NCBI GenBank assembly: GCA_028281675.1
Contig: JANQJL010000014.1
Location: forward strand, 1 to 59,883
Source of the DNA: Simkaniaceae bacterium
GTDB lineage: Bacteria; Chlamydiota; Chlamydiia; Chlamydiales; Simkaniaceae
Direction of reading: 5' to 3'
Length of the DNA: 59,883 nt
Positions 18,793-28,134 of this stretch are shown piece by piece. A model generated the notes under the pieces. It searched no databases, had not been told where the DNA came from, and worked only from the letters and a program-made list of their open reading frames with translations. Each line of letters opens with the position of its first letter. Positions within the stretch are counted from its first letter, which is position 1. The position numbers and the translations under genes were made by a program.

Positions 18793-21700
18793 ATGGTTAT
18801 AAAATTTGAGGAACGTCCATTTCATTCATTAGCTCAGTATACTAACAGTCTAGATTTTCTGCCTCCAGGTGATCGATCGACTTGTGTAGAACGTGCTGAA
18901 AATTGCTTCAGCAAGCGGGCCTTCAATGATCAGAAAGAGATACCAAAAGGCTACAGCCAGCGCCTCATTATAGACGCAACAAGTATCTGGAATGCGATGG
19001 GGAAGTTCAGTGCTACACAGTTGCAGGGACGCTTTGGTCAATTTCTAGCAAACCTCTATAAAACCTCTGGGTGTTTTTTCCGGTGGCATGCTCCTAAATT
19101 CGGCGTGTATCAGATCCATGTGCCCCTATGGTACCCAAATGAAAAAGCCTCGGAATCCACCAGTTTCTTTTGGAAAGTATTCCGCTGGTTCTTAAGTTGG
19201 TTCATAACGGATCAAAATCCCTATTTTTGGGGATTTATCCCACAAGAGATGGTGGATAATAACCCCACGTTAAAAGCTAAGCTAAATGAAGAAACAGGAA
19301 TCCTGCATCTCGAGAAGGTAAAACCCTCTGTTTTGTTTGCACTACAGCGCGCTCAAACAAGAACAGAAGATGAAAAAAAAGGAGCGCTTCGTCCCAAGGG
19401 GCTTCCCGTAGAGAGTATGCTCGATCTCTATGAATTTGCCCTAGAGTGGGAACTCGAAACGCTGGCAATTGAGATAGAAGGGTGGATAAAGGGCCAATTG
19501 TACGAAGATGAAATCCCAGAACTTCAAGCGCTAATCGAAGAAAGGGCAACCTTGAAGCTATTCGACAGGGATTTTCTAGATACAGCTGCCAGAAAATTTG
19601 GCCAGATAAAAAAGGAATTACTCGAAACCAGCATGGAAATGATTCTTAATCCCGATTCAGAGGAGAAGCTTGACGAAATAAATCGAAAGTACTCAGAAGC
19701 TTCCGTTAAAGAACAAGTCTTGAAAATTCTCAACAGACTCAATGATGATTCTGAAGATTTCACGATTCTTAAAAAACTATGGGAAGAGTTTGCGAACGTC
19801 AGCTCAAGTTTACAGCGACCTGAAGAAAACAAAAAGGGGGCTCAGGATACTGACTCTAAGATTCAAACATCTTTTTTTGATCCAGAGCACCCTTTCAAGA
19901 GCATGACTCAGTTAACAGACCGGTGCTGTACCCTCTCGAGAGAGGATCAACGCCAAATCGTTACAGCAGTAGAGCGTTACTTCACCAAAATGGCCTGTGA
20001 CAAAGATGCTCCTAAGCTAGTGGTTCCTAAGAGCTTAAGAAAACGACTTGCACACGTTGATATGCGGTTCTTCCTTGCTATGCGTGACCACCTTGAAAGC
20101 AAATACGTAGAAGGTCAAGATAGACTTGAAGAAAGGCGTCGCTTTGTGGCCTGCGTCCAAAAAGCAACTGGAATAGTATTCACAGATCTCAATCGCTTTG
20201 ACACAGTTACCATAGCTGAGTTGCCCTATGGCACTTCAGATTTGCCCCAAAGAACCGCTACTATGTTCTTGGACAGAAAAGACAGGGATCAGGGAGGAAT
20301 GGGCCGGGATGGATACACCTATGCTGAACCCACACCCCTGTCTCCTTTGGAAGGGGATCTCTCCACTTTGGATTTAACCCTGTTCGATCATTTGCCTCCA
20401 AAGCTAACAGGGAAGCCCATAGGACTGATGCCGCTTTTGAATGCGGGACAAGAAAACACTATCGATCGCTGGGAAAAAACAACGGTTAGGGAGGCTATTC
20501 AAAAGCCTTCGAAGGAGGCTGATCAGGCCCAATGGAAAGAATTTTTCACTGCACTAGCCAAACAATACACTCTTGATCAACTCGAGACTATTTTTAATGA
20601 CTGTGAGTTTTTGTTGATAGTGAATGTCGAAGAATTGACTCCAGATCAGGTCTACAAGGTTCTTGTTTTCAATATTCGCCATAGAAAAAATGTGCGGAAC
20701 ATGGTTGCAGAAACGCTAGGAAACAGCGCTTCCGTTATTGAAGCTCTGGAAAAATGGATAGTCGAAGAAATAAATCATCCTAAACGTGATCGACTGATGG
20801 ATGACCTAATCACTATGATTGTAAAGAGCAAGGGCCCCAAGGAAGCTATCCAGACTCTCAACAAAATCGATCCAGAAAACCATGTAAAACAAGAAATCAG
20901 GAAAACTATTGATATTCTTTTCCTAAATGAAATCCTAGATAACCTAAAAAAACTTAAGACTTTAGACAATAAGATCATTGAAAACACCTCCCATTTCATG
21001 AGTTGCATACACAAAAATCAAAGTGCAGGGGATTTCGAAATATGGCGGAAGGCTCAAGGATGGTTTGGAGAGAGCTACAAGAAGGGTCACAGCGACTATG
21101 GTAAGCTGTGTTCACTCTATAGTTGGTTCCAAAACCCAACTGTGGTTGCTCGATTTAAGGAGGCGGAATTATCAAAATTTAGATTAAATGTTTTGGGAGG
21201 ACTCGAATGGGTTGAAATGGCTGTGAAAACCCGATTTCCCAGTAGCGAGCTCTTTGCTAAAACTCCCCCCGATAAGATTCATAAGCTCCTCATCAAATTC
21301 ACCGATCTCATTATAAAAAGTGGCGGAAAAGGCTATGAGCATTATGACTTTGCTCGAAAAAATCCTCTGACAGTTCCAGAAGCCGCAACTGCTTACGCGT
21401 TGTTAACAAGCAGTGAGATGGAGCCATGGCTTGAGGAAGTTAAGTATAAATTCGATAAGCAAAAAGGTTTTCTAAAACTGTTTGATGACACATATGGTGG
21501 AGAGACTGCTGGACCAATAACGCCCATATATAATAAGTTAGTCGAAGTATTTGAGACCGACTCAAAAGTTCTTAATTTCATTCTAGCTGAGTTGCGGTGG
21601 TGCAGTCTCTTTGGGGAGAATATCGATGCAGAAGTGAAGAAAGGCAACAACGAGTACCCTAACCGCTTTGCAAAAAATAAAGAAGACAAAGAGATCAGTA

Positions 21701-21822
21701 GCACCGATATTAAGAAGCTTCATGAGATTTTTGCTAACAATGAAGGAGCCTTCCAAGATCATAAAGAGCTAAAAGCGGCATACTCCACTCTACTGAAGTG
21801 TTTGCCTTCTACCACTTCCTAA
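18793..21822 (+). CDS. Unknown 1009-residue protein in an inserted segment
   Basis: Not recognised. The ATG at 18793 follows AAGGA at seven bases. The protein has no signal peptide and is largely helical and charged. Residues about 6-110 and 364-480 look like two diverged copies of one module: both begin with a PF-S-x-x-Q-T pattern and continue with E-x-x-F-x-K-x-A and PK-x(3)-RL. Residues 209-236 (LDLYEFALEWELETLAIEIE) resemble the helical 3-box that follows BTB domains, but the preceding BTB fold is not convincing. The gene sits between direct repeats of the Nudix 3' end and is convergent with fumC. A host-directed protein is possible; this is inference from context only. Confidence 0.75.
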   Translation: MVIKFEERPFHSLAQYTNSLDFLPPGDRSTCVERAENCFSKRAFNDQKEIPKGYSQRLIIDATSIWNAMGKFSATQLQGRFGQFLANLYKTSGCFFRWHAPKFGVYQIHVPLWYPNEKASESTSFFWKVFRWFLSWFITDQNPYFWGFIPQEMVDNNPTLKAKLNEETGILHLEKVKPSVLFALQRAQTRTEDEKKGALRPKGLPVESMLDLYEFALEWELETLAIEIEGWIKGQLYEDEIPELQALIEERATLKLFDRDFLDTAARKFGQIKKELLETSMEMILNPDSEEKLDEINRKYSEASVKEQVLKILNRLNDDSEDFTILKKLWEEFANVSSSLQRPEENKKGAQDTDSKIQTSFFDPEHPFKSMTQLTDRCCTLSREDQRQIVTAVERYFTKMACDKDAPKLVVPKSLRKRLAHVDMRFFLAMRDHLESKYVEGQDRLEERRRFVACVQKATGIVFTDLNRFDTVTIAELPYGTSDLPQRTATMFLDRKDRDQGGMGRDGYTYAEPTPLSPLEGDLSTLDLTLFDHLPPKLTGKPIGLMPLLNAGQENTIDRWEKTTVREAIQKPSKEADQAQWKEFFTALAKQYTLDQLETIFNDCEFLLIVNVEELTPDQVYKVLVFNIRHRKNVRNMVAETLGNSASVIEALEKWIVEEINHPKRDRLMDDLITMIVKSKGPKEAIQTLNKIDPENHVKQEIRKTIDILFLNEILDNLKKLKTLDNKIIENTSHFMSCIHKNQSAGDFEIWRKAQGWFGESYKKGHSDYGKLCSLYSWFQNPTVVARFKEAELSKFRLNVLGGLEWVEMAVKTRFPSSELFAKTPPDKIHKLLIKFTDLIIKSGGKGYEHYDFARKNPLTVPEAATAYALLTSSEMEPWLEEVKYKFDKQKGFLKLFDDTYGGETAGPITPIYNKLVEVFETDSKVLNFILAELRWCSLFGENIDAEVKKGNNEYPNRFAKNKEDKEISSTDIKKLHEIFANNEGAFQDHKELKAAYSTLLKCLPSTTS

Positions 21823-21867
21823 ACATAAAGTGCAGAATTAGCGTAGAGATTTTCAAGTGAAGACCCT

Positions 21868-21996
21868 CCTTCTCTTCTCCAAAAGCCCATCTCCAGCGTT
21901 ACCTATGCAAATCTTTTTAAACACCTCCTCCTCCACCCCATTTTGGTATGCCGTTTCCTCCTTGCCCGCTTCGGGCTCCACATCAACGACAATTAA
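21868..21996 (+). repeat. Direct repeat, right copy (old Nudix 3' end beside fumC)
   Basis: Second copy of the Nudix 3' end (compare 18558-18686). It has no start codon of its own. Its TAA overlaps the fumC stop region at 21993-21995, as would be expected if Nudix and fumC were once directly convergent. Confidence 0.9.
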
Positions 21997-23372
21997 TTGC
22001 TGATCATTTTAGAGGGATCGACCGCTTTGTCGAACTCTTCTTCAGAGAGGTAGCCAAGTTCTAAGGTTGCCTCTTTTAATGTCTTATTTTCTTTGTGAGC
22101 CTTTTTGGCGATTTCAGATGCTTTATCATACCCGATAATTGGGTTGAGAGCGGTGACGAGCATGAGAGACCGCTTAACATGGATATCGATTTGACTTTGG
22201 TTTGCTTTGATCCCCTTAAGGCACCGATCATAGAAGTTTTTGGTAGCATCGCCAAGAAGTTGCATCGATTGAAGAAGGTTATAGATCATCACTGGACGGT
22301 AGACATTGAGCTCAAAGTTTCCTTGGGAACCTGCTGTTCCAATCGCCATATCATTTCCCATCACTTGGATACAGATTTGTGAAAGTGATTCACATTGAGT
22401 CGGGTTCACTTTTCCAGGCATAATGGAGGAGCCAGGCTCATTAGCGGGGATGATGAGCTCTCCAATCCCTGAACGTGGCCCTGAAGCCATCCATCGGATA
22501 TCATTGGTGATTTTTAAAAGGGAACCAGCAACTTGACGAAGGGCACCTGACATCTCGACAATTCCATCTTCTGCACTAATCGCTTCGAACTTATTGGGCG
22601 CGGTTTTAAAAGTTTGGCCAGTAAGCTCGGAAACAACTTCGGCAACTCTTTCTGGAAAACCGGGTGGAGTATTAAGTCCTGTTCCTACAGCAGTACCACC
22701 GAGGGCAATTTCAGAGAGATGAGGAAGGGCGTTTTCGATTGCTTTGATTCCATATTCGATCATGGCGCCGTAGCCGGAAAACTCTTGGCCAAGGGTGAGA
22801 GGGACGGCATCCATAAGGTGTGTCCGTCCAACCTTGACAATCTTCTTGAAGGCCTCAGCCTTTTCTTTTAGTCCACACAGAAAAATATGGAGATTGGGAA
22901 GGAGGTGTTTGTGAACTTTGAGGACAGCTGCAATATGGGCTGCACTTGAAAAAGTATCATTGGAGGATTGTGATTTATTGACATCATCATTGGGATGAAT
23001 CGGGTTTTTTGAGCCCATTTCTCCCCCAGCCTTTTCGATAGCGTAGTTACTGATCACTTCGTTGACATTCATGTTGGTCTGGGTACCAGAACCTGTTTGC
23101 CAAACGACAAGGGGAAAATGGTCGTCGAGTTTTCCAGTGAGGATCATATCGACGGCCTCTTTGATCATCCGACATTTATCATCTGATAGGAGCTTCATCT
23201 CATTGTTGACGATGGCCGAAGCTTTTTTAATAATTGCTTGACCGTAGACCACTTCCGTGGGAATCTTCTCCCCTCCAACGGGAAAATTTTGACGGGAGCG
23301 TTCTGTTTGTGCCCCCCAATATTTGTCCTCTGGAACCTCTACGACCCCAAGGGAATCTTCTTCTTTCCTCAT
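21993..23372 (-). CDS. fumC: Fumarate hydratase, class II
   Basis: Interconverts fumarate and malate in the TCA cycle. At 459 residues it matches the class II fumarase length. The signature [15 protein letters not shown] is present near residue 316 with the catalytic loop serine, and [14 protein letters not shown] near residue 95 together with [15 protein letters not shown] near residue 133 supply other active-site regions. Aspartase is closely related but lacks this fumarase pattern as a whole. The gene ends in the right copy of the Nudix-derived repeat. A small HTH gene lies 44 bp upstream in the same direction and may be cotranscribed. Confidence 0.96.
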   Translation of the reverse strand: MRKEEDSLGVVEVPEDKYWGAQTERSRQNFPVGGEKIPTEVVYGQAIIKKASAIVNNEMKLLSDDKCRMIKEAVDMILTGKLDDHFPLVVWQTGSGTQTNMNVNEVISNYAIEKAGGEMGSKNPIHPNDDVNKSQSSNDTFSSAAHIAAVLKVHKHLLPNLHIFLCGLKEKAEAFKKIVKVGRTHLMDAVPLTLGQEFSGYGAMIEYGIKAIENALPHLSEIALGGTAVGTGLNTPPGFPERVAEVVSELTGQTFKTAPNKFEAISAEDGIVEMSGALRQVAGSLLKITNDIRWMASGPRSGIGELIIPANEPGSSIMPGKVNPTQCESLSQICIQVMGNDMAIGTAGSQGNFELNVYRPVMIYNLLQSMQLLGDATKNFYDRCLKGIKANQSQIDIHVKRSLMLVTALNPIIGYDKASEIAKKAHKENKTLKEATLELGYLSEEEFDKAVDPSKMISN

Positions 23373-23416
23373 ATCTGTCTTTATAATCTTGGAGCTTTAA
23401 TAAGGCAAAGAGAACA

Positions 23417-23731
23417 TTAAGAGTTTTCAATTTTTTCGAGTCTTTTGTCTATGGATTGCAAAGATTGCCGAATCGGCTCTAGTTTCTCTTCGATCAACTC
23501 ATCGACCTTTTTATGGTGATCTAGAACCTCATGTTCCAAAGAAGCATTCTCTGCTCCAATAAGCTCTGCAGCAGAGACTTCCCCATTAGTATAGTTCTCT
23601 ATTTTAATAGCTAGTGCAAGGGAAGGCTTTCTCTCTTTTTTAAGAATCTGATAGAGGTAGGATGCTGAGATCCCTAAATCAGCAGCGCACACTTTTACAG
23701 GTAGATCATGTTTAAATAAAAAATCTTTCAT
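23417..23731 (-). CDS. Small Cro-like helix-turn-helix protein
   Basis: 104 residues. The N-terminal half (about 10-60) has the form of a Cro/YdaS-like HTH: AADLGISASYLYQILKKERK, with the recognition helix in SASYLYQIL, followed by IENYTNGEVSAAEL, which is like the ending of phage Cro-type domains. The C-terminal 35 residues form a heptad-like coiled coil (VDELIEEKLEPIRQSLQSI) probably for oligomerisation. It is probably a DNA-binding regulator; the target is unknown. It lies between the V-ATPase terminator and fumC, in the same direction as fumC. Confidence 0.75.
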   Translation of the reverse strand: MKDFLFKHDLPVKVCAADLGISASYLYQILKKERKPSLALAIKIENYTNGEVSAAELIGAENASLEHEVLDHHKKVDELIEEKLEPIRQSLQSIDKRLEKIENS

Positions 23732-23814
23732 TTTCCAATAAATTCTTGTCTTTACAAAAAGATTATCGAAATTGAAGTTTTTTTTAATGTGTAATAATCA
23801 CGCTTTTGTTTAGA

Positions 23815-23841
23815 AAGTGCGATCCAAAGAGGATCGCACTT
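23815..23841 (-). terminator. Terminator of the V-ATPase operon
   Basis: Perfect 11-bp stem AAGTGCGATCC/GGATCGCACTT with a five-base loop, six bases after the atpK stop codon and followed on the minus strand by TCT and A/T-rich sequence. Confidence 0.8.
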
Positions 23842-23846
23842 CATCT

Positions 23847-24269
23847 TTAGATTAAAAGTAGGGCAAAAACGAACGCAAAAAGGGAAAATGACTCAACAAT
23901 TCCGAGCGCTGCCAAGCACTTACCATAAACGGCAGGTTGTTTAGCAGAGGCTTGGATACCGGTTGCGGCGCACTTCCCTTGATAAATTGCTGAAAGCATG
24001 ATCGCAAGACCGATGAAAACTCCGATCCCTATCCCGTTCCAAGCGGTTAGAGTGTTAGCCACAATGGCATTCTTCATGAGAAGCATGAGGACAAATCCAT
24101 AAATCGCTTGTGATGAGGGGAGGGCGGACATCCCGATAAATTTCCCGTGGTTCTCATCGACACGTGCCATTACTCCATGGGATGCCATTCCTGCAATTCC
24201 GCACCCAATGGCACTTCCTAAGCAAGCCAGGCCTAAGACAATTGCAGGGCCAATCATTGCAAAACTCAT
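23847..24269 (-). CDS. atpK: V-type ATP synthase subunit K (membrane rotor ring)
   Basis: 140-residue proteolipid with four membrane helices, the doubled hairpin form seen in Enterococcus NtpK. The ion-carrying carboxylate is Glu126 in GIVESFSLF. Pro51, Ser53, Gln54 and Tyr57 in LPSSQAIYG, and Gln97 in AIYQGK, correspond to the residues that surround Na+ in NtpK (Thr64, Gln65, Tyr68, Gln110, Glu139), with Ser in place of Thr. This suggests Na+ as coupling ion. GAGGAG precedes the ATG by about eight bases. It is the last gene of the operon, followed by a strong terminator. Confidence 0.95.
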   Translation of the reverse strand: MSFAMIGPAIVLGLACLGSAIGCGIAGMASHGVMARVDENHGKFIGMSALPSSQAIYGFVLMLLMKNAIVANTLTAWNGIGIGVFIGLAIMLSAIYQGKCAATGIQASAKQPAVYGKCLAALGIVESFSLFAFVFALLLI

Positions 24270-24273
24270 AATT

Positions 24274-26202
24274 CTATTCTCCTCTAGATTTCATTAATTT
24301 TAGTGGGTTGAAAAGTTTTCCGCCTCCTTCAAAGGAGTGGTGATACCATTCGATAAAATTGAGACGGAGTCCGTGAATTGTTCCCCCCATTATGCCAACC
24401 GCAATGTTAACCATATGGCCAGCTAGGATGACAAAAAACCCAGCGGCAAAGCCGAGGCTCATCCCCATTTCGTTAAAGGTATCAGCAAGGATCATTGCGG
24501 CAAGCCCTAAAGCATAGAGACGGAGGTAAGATAAAACATCGGCAAAAAGTTCTATTATCTTAGTCAGTTCGATAAAGCCCCCCCATTTCTTTTGGATAAG
24601 GGCGATGACTAAGGCTAGAGCCATTCCTCCCCATAAGAGTTGCTGTCCCACAGCAAAACTTGTCGCTTTAGGGATTAGGAAAACAAAGTGAACAAGAGAG
24701 GTAGCGCCTAAGATTTTTGGGAAAAACATATAGGCCCCTATCATCGAAAAAACCCATCCAACCCCCGCAAGGTGGCGACGGGTTTGCCTAATCAGGGAAA
24801 GGCTAATATGGATGACTCCAGCAAGAAGAGCAATTTCCATAAAGATGGAATCACGAAAATCATTCGAAATCACATATTTTGTAAATCCATCTTTGGTTTT
24901 TTTTGCTTTAAAGAGAAATTCTTCACCACTTGTCACACCTTTAAGGTTGGGAAAGTCTTTAACCATCTCTTCATAGGTCTCATCTTGGTGCATGATATGG
25001 TAATCAGCTTTTTTTACAGCGAAGGCATGGATAAAATTCACCTTATTGATCGGATTTTCCGGGGAAAACTCAATGCCAAAATAGGACCCAGAAATCACTC
25101 CCCATCCAATACAAAATGCAGAGAGAGTTGTAAAGAGGCGCAAAAATCTTCTTCCACTTGGCTGCACATGTTTGAATTTCCACCGGAGGAAAAGGGCTAA
25201 GCTTAAAAAGATCGCTCCGTAGCCAGCGTCGGAAATAATCATTGCAAAGAAGATTGCAAAAGCCCAAAAGACCCAACTTGAAGGGTCTCTATCATCGGTT
25301 GCTGGTGTATCATAGATATGGACGAGATCTTCACCGATCTTTCCATAGTTTTTGTTCTCCATATAAGTGGGAACTTTATCCTCTTCTTCAATGGCTACCT
25401 CTTCGCAGTGAATCCCAAGCCCTTCAAGAAGTGGAAAGAGGCCGTGAAGACGGTTTTTTGGAATCCATCCCTCAATTGCAAAAAGGGCATCATTTAAATG
25501 GGTTGAAATCTCAGCGCTAGTACTTGAAAGATGATATTTATTCAGGACAAGTATGAGATGCTTTTTTAAGAAGTCAATATAAGCAGCATCTTCTTTGAGC
25601 TCTGCCTGACACTTTTTCATCCTCTCTTTGACTCCCACAAGCTCTTCTTGAAGCTCTGAGAGTGATTTTTCAAAATGCATCTCGATCATCCCAGTAAAGC
25701 TCTCGACTTTATGTGAAACGGTCATAAAGTAATCCATGTCATATTCAGAGCCGACGTGAATTAGGACTTCATCAAGCTCCATTTTCCTGAGTTTGGCTTT
25801 TTTGACGCAGAAAAACTGAATATGGCGCCCTGAATCTTGCTCAATTCTCCGAATTTCTTTTAAATCAAAATCTCCCAAAGGTTCTACCCTTGAAATCTCA
25901 CTCTCTAAAAGCCTTTTTTGTTCCTCGAGTTTTTCAAGCCAAATGTTATTTTCAACGATAGTGTGCGCCAGCTTTTGAGGATCGAGATCTTTAGTGAGCT
26001 CCGCCCCTTTTACATGGGGCTGCTTTCGAAGAATTTTTAGGGCCATGATCATCTTTTGAACATCATCTGGATAGTCAAAGGCGCGGCGCGCTTTTGTTGA
26101 AATAAACTCAATAAATCCCTTTTCTTGGGCCCTTTTAAAGAAGATATCGATATCTTCTTGAACTCCGATAAAGAGGTATTTTTTCACACGAATAATTGTC
26201 AT
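24274..26202 (-). CDS. atpI: V-type ATP synthase subunit I (stator membrane subunit)
   Basis: 642 residues. The N-terminal half is soluble and helical and forms the peripheral stalk contact; the C-terminal half has about seven membrane helices. LSYLRLYALGLA near residue 555 contains the conserved arginine that faces the rotor-ring carboxylate during ion translocation. The start codon overlaps the atpD stop by ATGA, so translation is probably coupled. The following atpK starts four bases after its stop. Length and position match the chlamydial atpI. Confidence 0.95.
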   Translation of the reverse strand: MTIIRVKKYLFIGVQEDIDIFFKRAQEKGFIEFISTKARRAFDYPDDVQKMIMALKILRKQPHVKGAELTKDLDPQKLAHTIVENNIWLEKLEEQKRLLESEISRVEPLGDFDLKEIRRIEQDSGRHIQFFCVKKAKLRKMELDEVLIHVGSEYDMDYFMTVSHKVESFTGMIEMHFEKSLSELQEELVGVKERMKKCQAELKEDAAYIDFLKKHLILVLNKYHLSSTSAEISTHLNDALFAIEGWIPKNRLHGLFPLLEGLGIHCEEVAIEEEDKVPTYMENKNYGKIGEDLVHIYDTPATDDRDPSSWVFWAFAIFFAMIISDAGYGAIFLSLALFLRWKFKHVQPSGRRFLRLFTTLSAFCIGWGVISGSYFGIEFSPENPINKVNFIHAFAVKKADYHIMHQDETYEEMVKDFPNLKGVTSGEEFLFKAKKTKDGFTKYVISNDFRDSIFMEIALLAGVIHISLSLIRQTRRHLAGVGWVFSMIGAYMFFPKILGATSLVHFVFLIPKATSFAVGQQLLWGGMALALVIALIQKKWGGFIELTKIIELFADVLSYLRLYALGLAAMILADTFNEMGMSLGFAAGFFVILAGHMVNIAVGIMGGTIHGLRLNFIEWYHHSFEGGGKLFNPLKLMKSRGE

Positions 26203-26819
26203 GCTACCTCTTCCTGTTCTTTCCGTTTAATAATTTTGCTCTTTGCAACTTTTGCTTGTGCAACGGAGGCGAGCTCTTGATCTCCTAAAAAGACTTTAAT
26301 CTTCTTAATATGCCCCTGTGTCCGCGGAATGAGAATTTTTTCGAAGAGATTCACTCGAATAGAGACTTCGGAGAGCTCTTTTTCAAGGATCTGTTTCTTC
26401 TCTTTGACCACTTCAATCTTTTCCTTTGCAACAATCAGTTCTTTAACTTTCTCTATCGCAGAATCGATCCAAAGAGGGCTTTCAAAAAGGGAGTATTCAT
26501 TGGGTTTAAAAAGGACTTTTTCAAAGAATGGGATCTCTGCTCCAGCAATATTCTCAAACCGTTTCCCTACCTCCTCAACCTGCGCTGACTGACTCAAAAC
26601 CTCCGCTTCTGGGTCGGTTAAAAGAGATTGAAAGGTTTCGCAGTCTCCCAATTGCTTATGATAAACACGAGTGAGCCCTTCGATCTCATAGAGCGCATTA
26701 TTCACCTCGGTTTGCAGCATTGCTTTTTTCAGCTGCAGGGTGGGGAGATATTTTAGGAGCTGCTTGAGTTTGTATTGTTGATCTCTTAGCTCCATTTTTG
26801 TCAGCTTTATCTGTGACAT
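26199..26819 (-). CDS. atpD: V-type ATP synthase subunit D (central stalk)
   Basis: 206 residues, nearly all helical, in two long antiparallel coiled-coil arms as expected for the rotor shaft. The N-terminus MSQIKLTKMELRDQQYKL is characteristic of bacterial/archaeal V-type subunit D. AGGA lies about seven bases before the ATG. It follows atpB by seven bases and overlaps atpI by four. Confidence 0.94.
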   Translation of the reverse strand: MSQIKLTKMELRDQQYKLKQLLKYLPTLQLKKAMLQTEVNNALYEIEGLTRVYHKQLGDCETFQSLLTDPEAEVLSQSAQVEEVGKRFENIAGAEIPFFEKVLFKPNEYSLFESPLWIDSAIEKVKELIVAKEKIEVVKEKKQILEKELSEVSIRVNLFEKILIPRTQGHIKKIKVFLGDQELASVAQAKVAKSKIIKRKEQEEVA

Positions 26820-26826
26820 CTACGTC

Positions 26827-28125
26827 CTACTTCGGCCAGTATTTATTGAGAAATTCTTGTTTAATGCCCACTTCATGGGGCTCAAAACACTCAGCGAGAG
26901 TTTTCCATCCTAAATTGAGAGCTTCCTCGATTGAGATATTCACCTCTAGGTTCATCATCCGATCTTCAAAAAGGAAGGAGTACTCTAAAAGTTTTTGGTC
27001 CCAACGAGAAAGACGGAAACCCATACTTTGTCTTTCGCGCGCTTTCTTCGATTCAGCATAGAGGCGGATCTGAGCATTGGCAATGTCTCCATGGTCTTCT
27101 CTTGTGACACTTCCAATCACTTGTTGCTTCAAACGGGAAAGGGAACCAAACGGATCGATCTGACCCCCATGGAGGTAAAACTGCCCTTCGGTAATGTATC
27201 CAGTGTTATCTGGGATCGGATGGGTAACATCGCCACCTGGCATCGTTGTGACAGAGATAAGGGTAATCGAGCCACTCCCATCGATATCAACGGCTTTTTC
27301 ATAGCGAGATGCTAAGTCAGAATAGAGTGATCCGGGATAACCCCTATTAGATGGAATTTGATCCATCGTAATCATGATCTCTTTAATAGAGTCGGCAAAA
27401 GCTGTCATATCGGTTAAAAGGACAAGGACATCTTTATCCTTCACTGCAAATTGCTCTGCGCAAGCAAGGGCCATATCAGGAACGAGAAGACATTCAACAG
27501 CGGGATCGGTTGCTTTGTGGATAAACATAATGGTTTTTTCCATGGAGCCCGATTTTTCGGCATTATCGACAAAGGCTTGGTAGTCATCATAGCGGAGTCC
27601 CATCCCTCCAATGATGACAATGTCAGCATCGGTTTGGTTAGCAATACGCATCAGAAGTTGGTTATAAGGTTCTCCAGCAATGGAGAAAATAGGGATTTTT
27701 TGTGATTTTACAAGGCAATTGAAAACATCGATCATTGGGATATTGGTATTCACCATTTGGTGGGGAACAGTCCGTTTCACAGGGTTAAAAGAGGGCTGCC
27801 CGATATCAACGCGCTCTCCCACAACCTCTGGACCATCATCAATCGGCTCTCCACTTCCATTGAGTCGCCGACCAAGAAGAGACTCATTAGCAACGGTCTG
27901 CATTTGGTGGCCTAAGAAACTCAATTTATCTCCCGTAGAAATCCCACGTGGATTTTCAAAGGCCTGAAGGGTCACTTTTTCTCCATCAATACTTAAAACA
28001 GATGCGAGAGTCGTATGTCCCGATTTTCGGTAAATCTTTCCGAGCTCACCCATCTTTACACCTTTGGCAAGTACTGTAACCAAGTTTCCACGAATATCGA
28101 TAATTCTGTCGTAAATCTTATTCAT
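26827..28125 (-). CDS. atpB: V-type ATP synthase subunit B (non-catalytic)
   Basis: 432 residues. It has the ATPase fold but no P-loop: the position of the Walker A motif reads [11 protein letters not shown]. The segment [17 protein letters not shown] near residue 240 is typical of V-type B subunits. It alternates with subunit A in the catalytic hexamer and helps shape the nucleotide sites. AAGGATG precedes the ATG. Nine bases separate it from atpA. Confidence 0.96.
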   Translation of the reverse strand: MNKIYDRIIDIRGNLVTVLAKGVKMGELGKIYRKSGHTTLASVLSIDGEKVTLQAFENPRGISTGDKLSFLGHQMQTVANESLLGRRLNGSGEPIDDGPEVVGERVDIGQPSFNPVKRTVPHQMVNTNIPMIDVFNCLVKSQKIPIFSIAGEPYNQLLMRIANQTDADIVIIGGMGLRYDDYQAFVDNAEKSGSMEKTIMFIHKATDPAVECLLVPDMALACAEQFAVKDKDVLVLLTDMTAFADSIKEIMITMDQIPSNRGYPGSLYSDLASRYEKAVDIDGSGSITLISVTTMPGGDVTHPIPDNTGYITEGQFYLHGGQIDPFGSLSRLKQQVIGSVTREDHGDIANAQIRLYAESKKARERQSMGFRLSRWDQKLLEYSFLFEDRMMNLEVNISIEEALNLGWKTLAECFEPHEVGIKQEFLNKYWPK

Positions 28126-28134
28126 TTTTCATCC

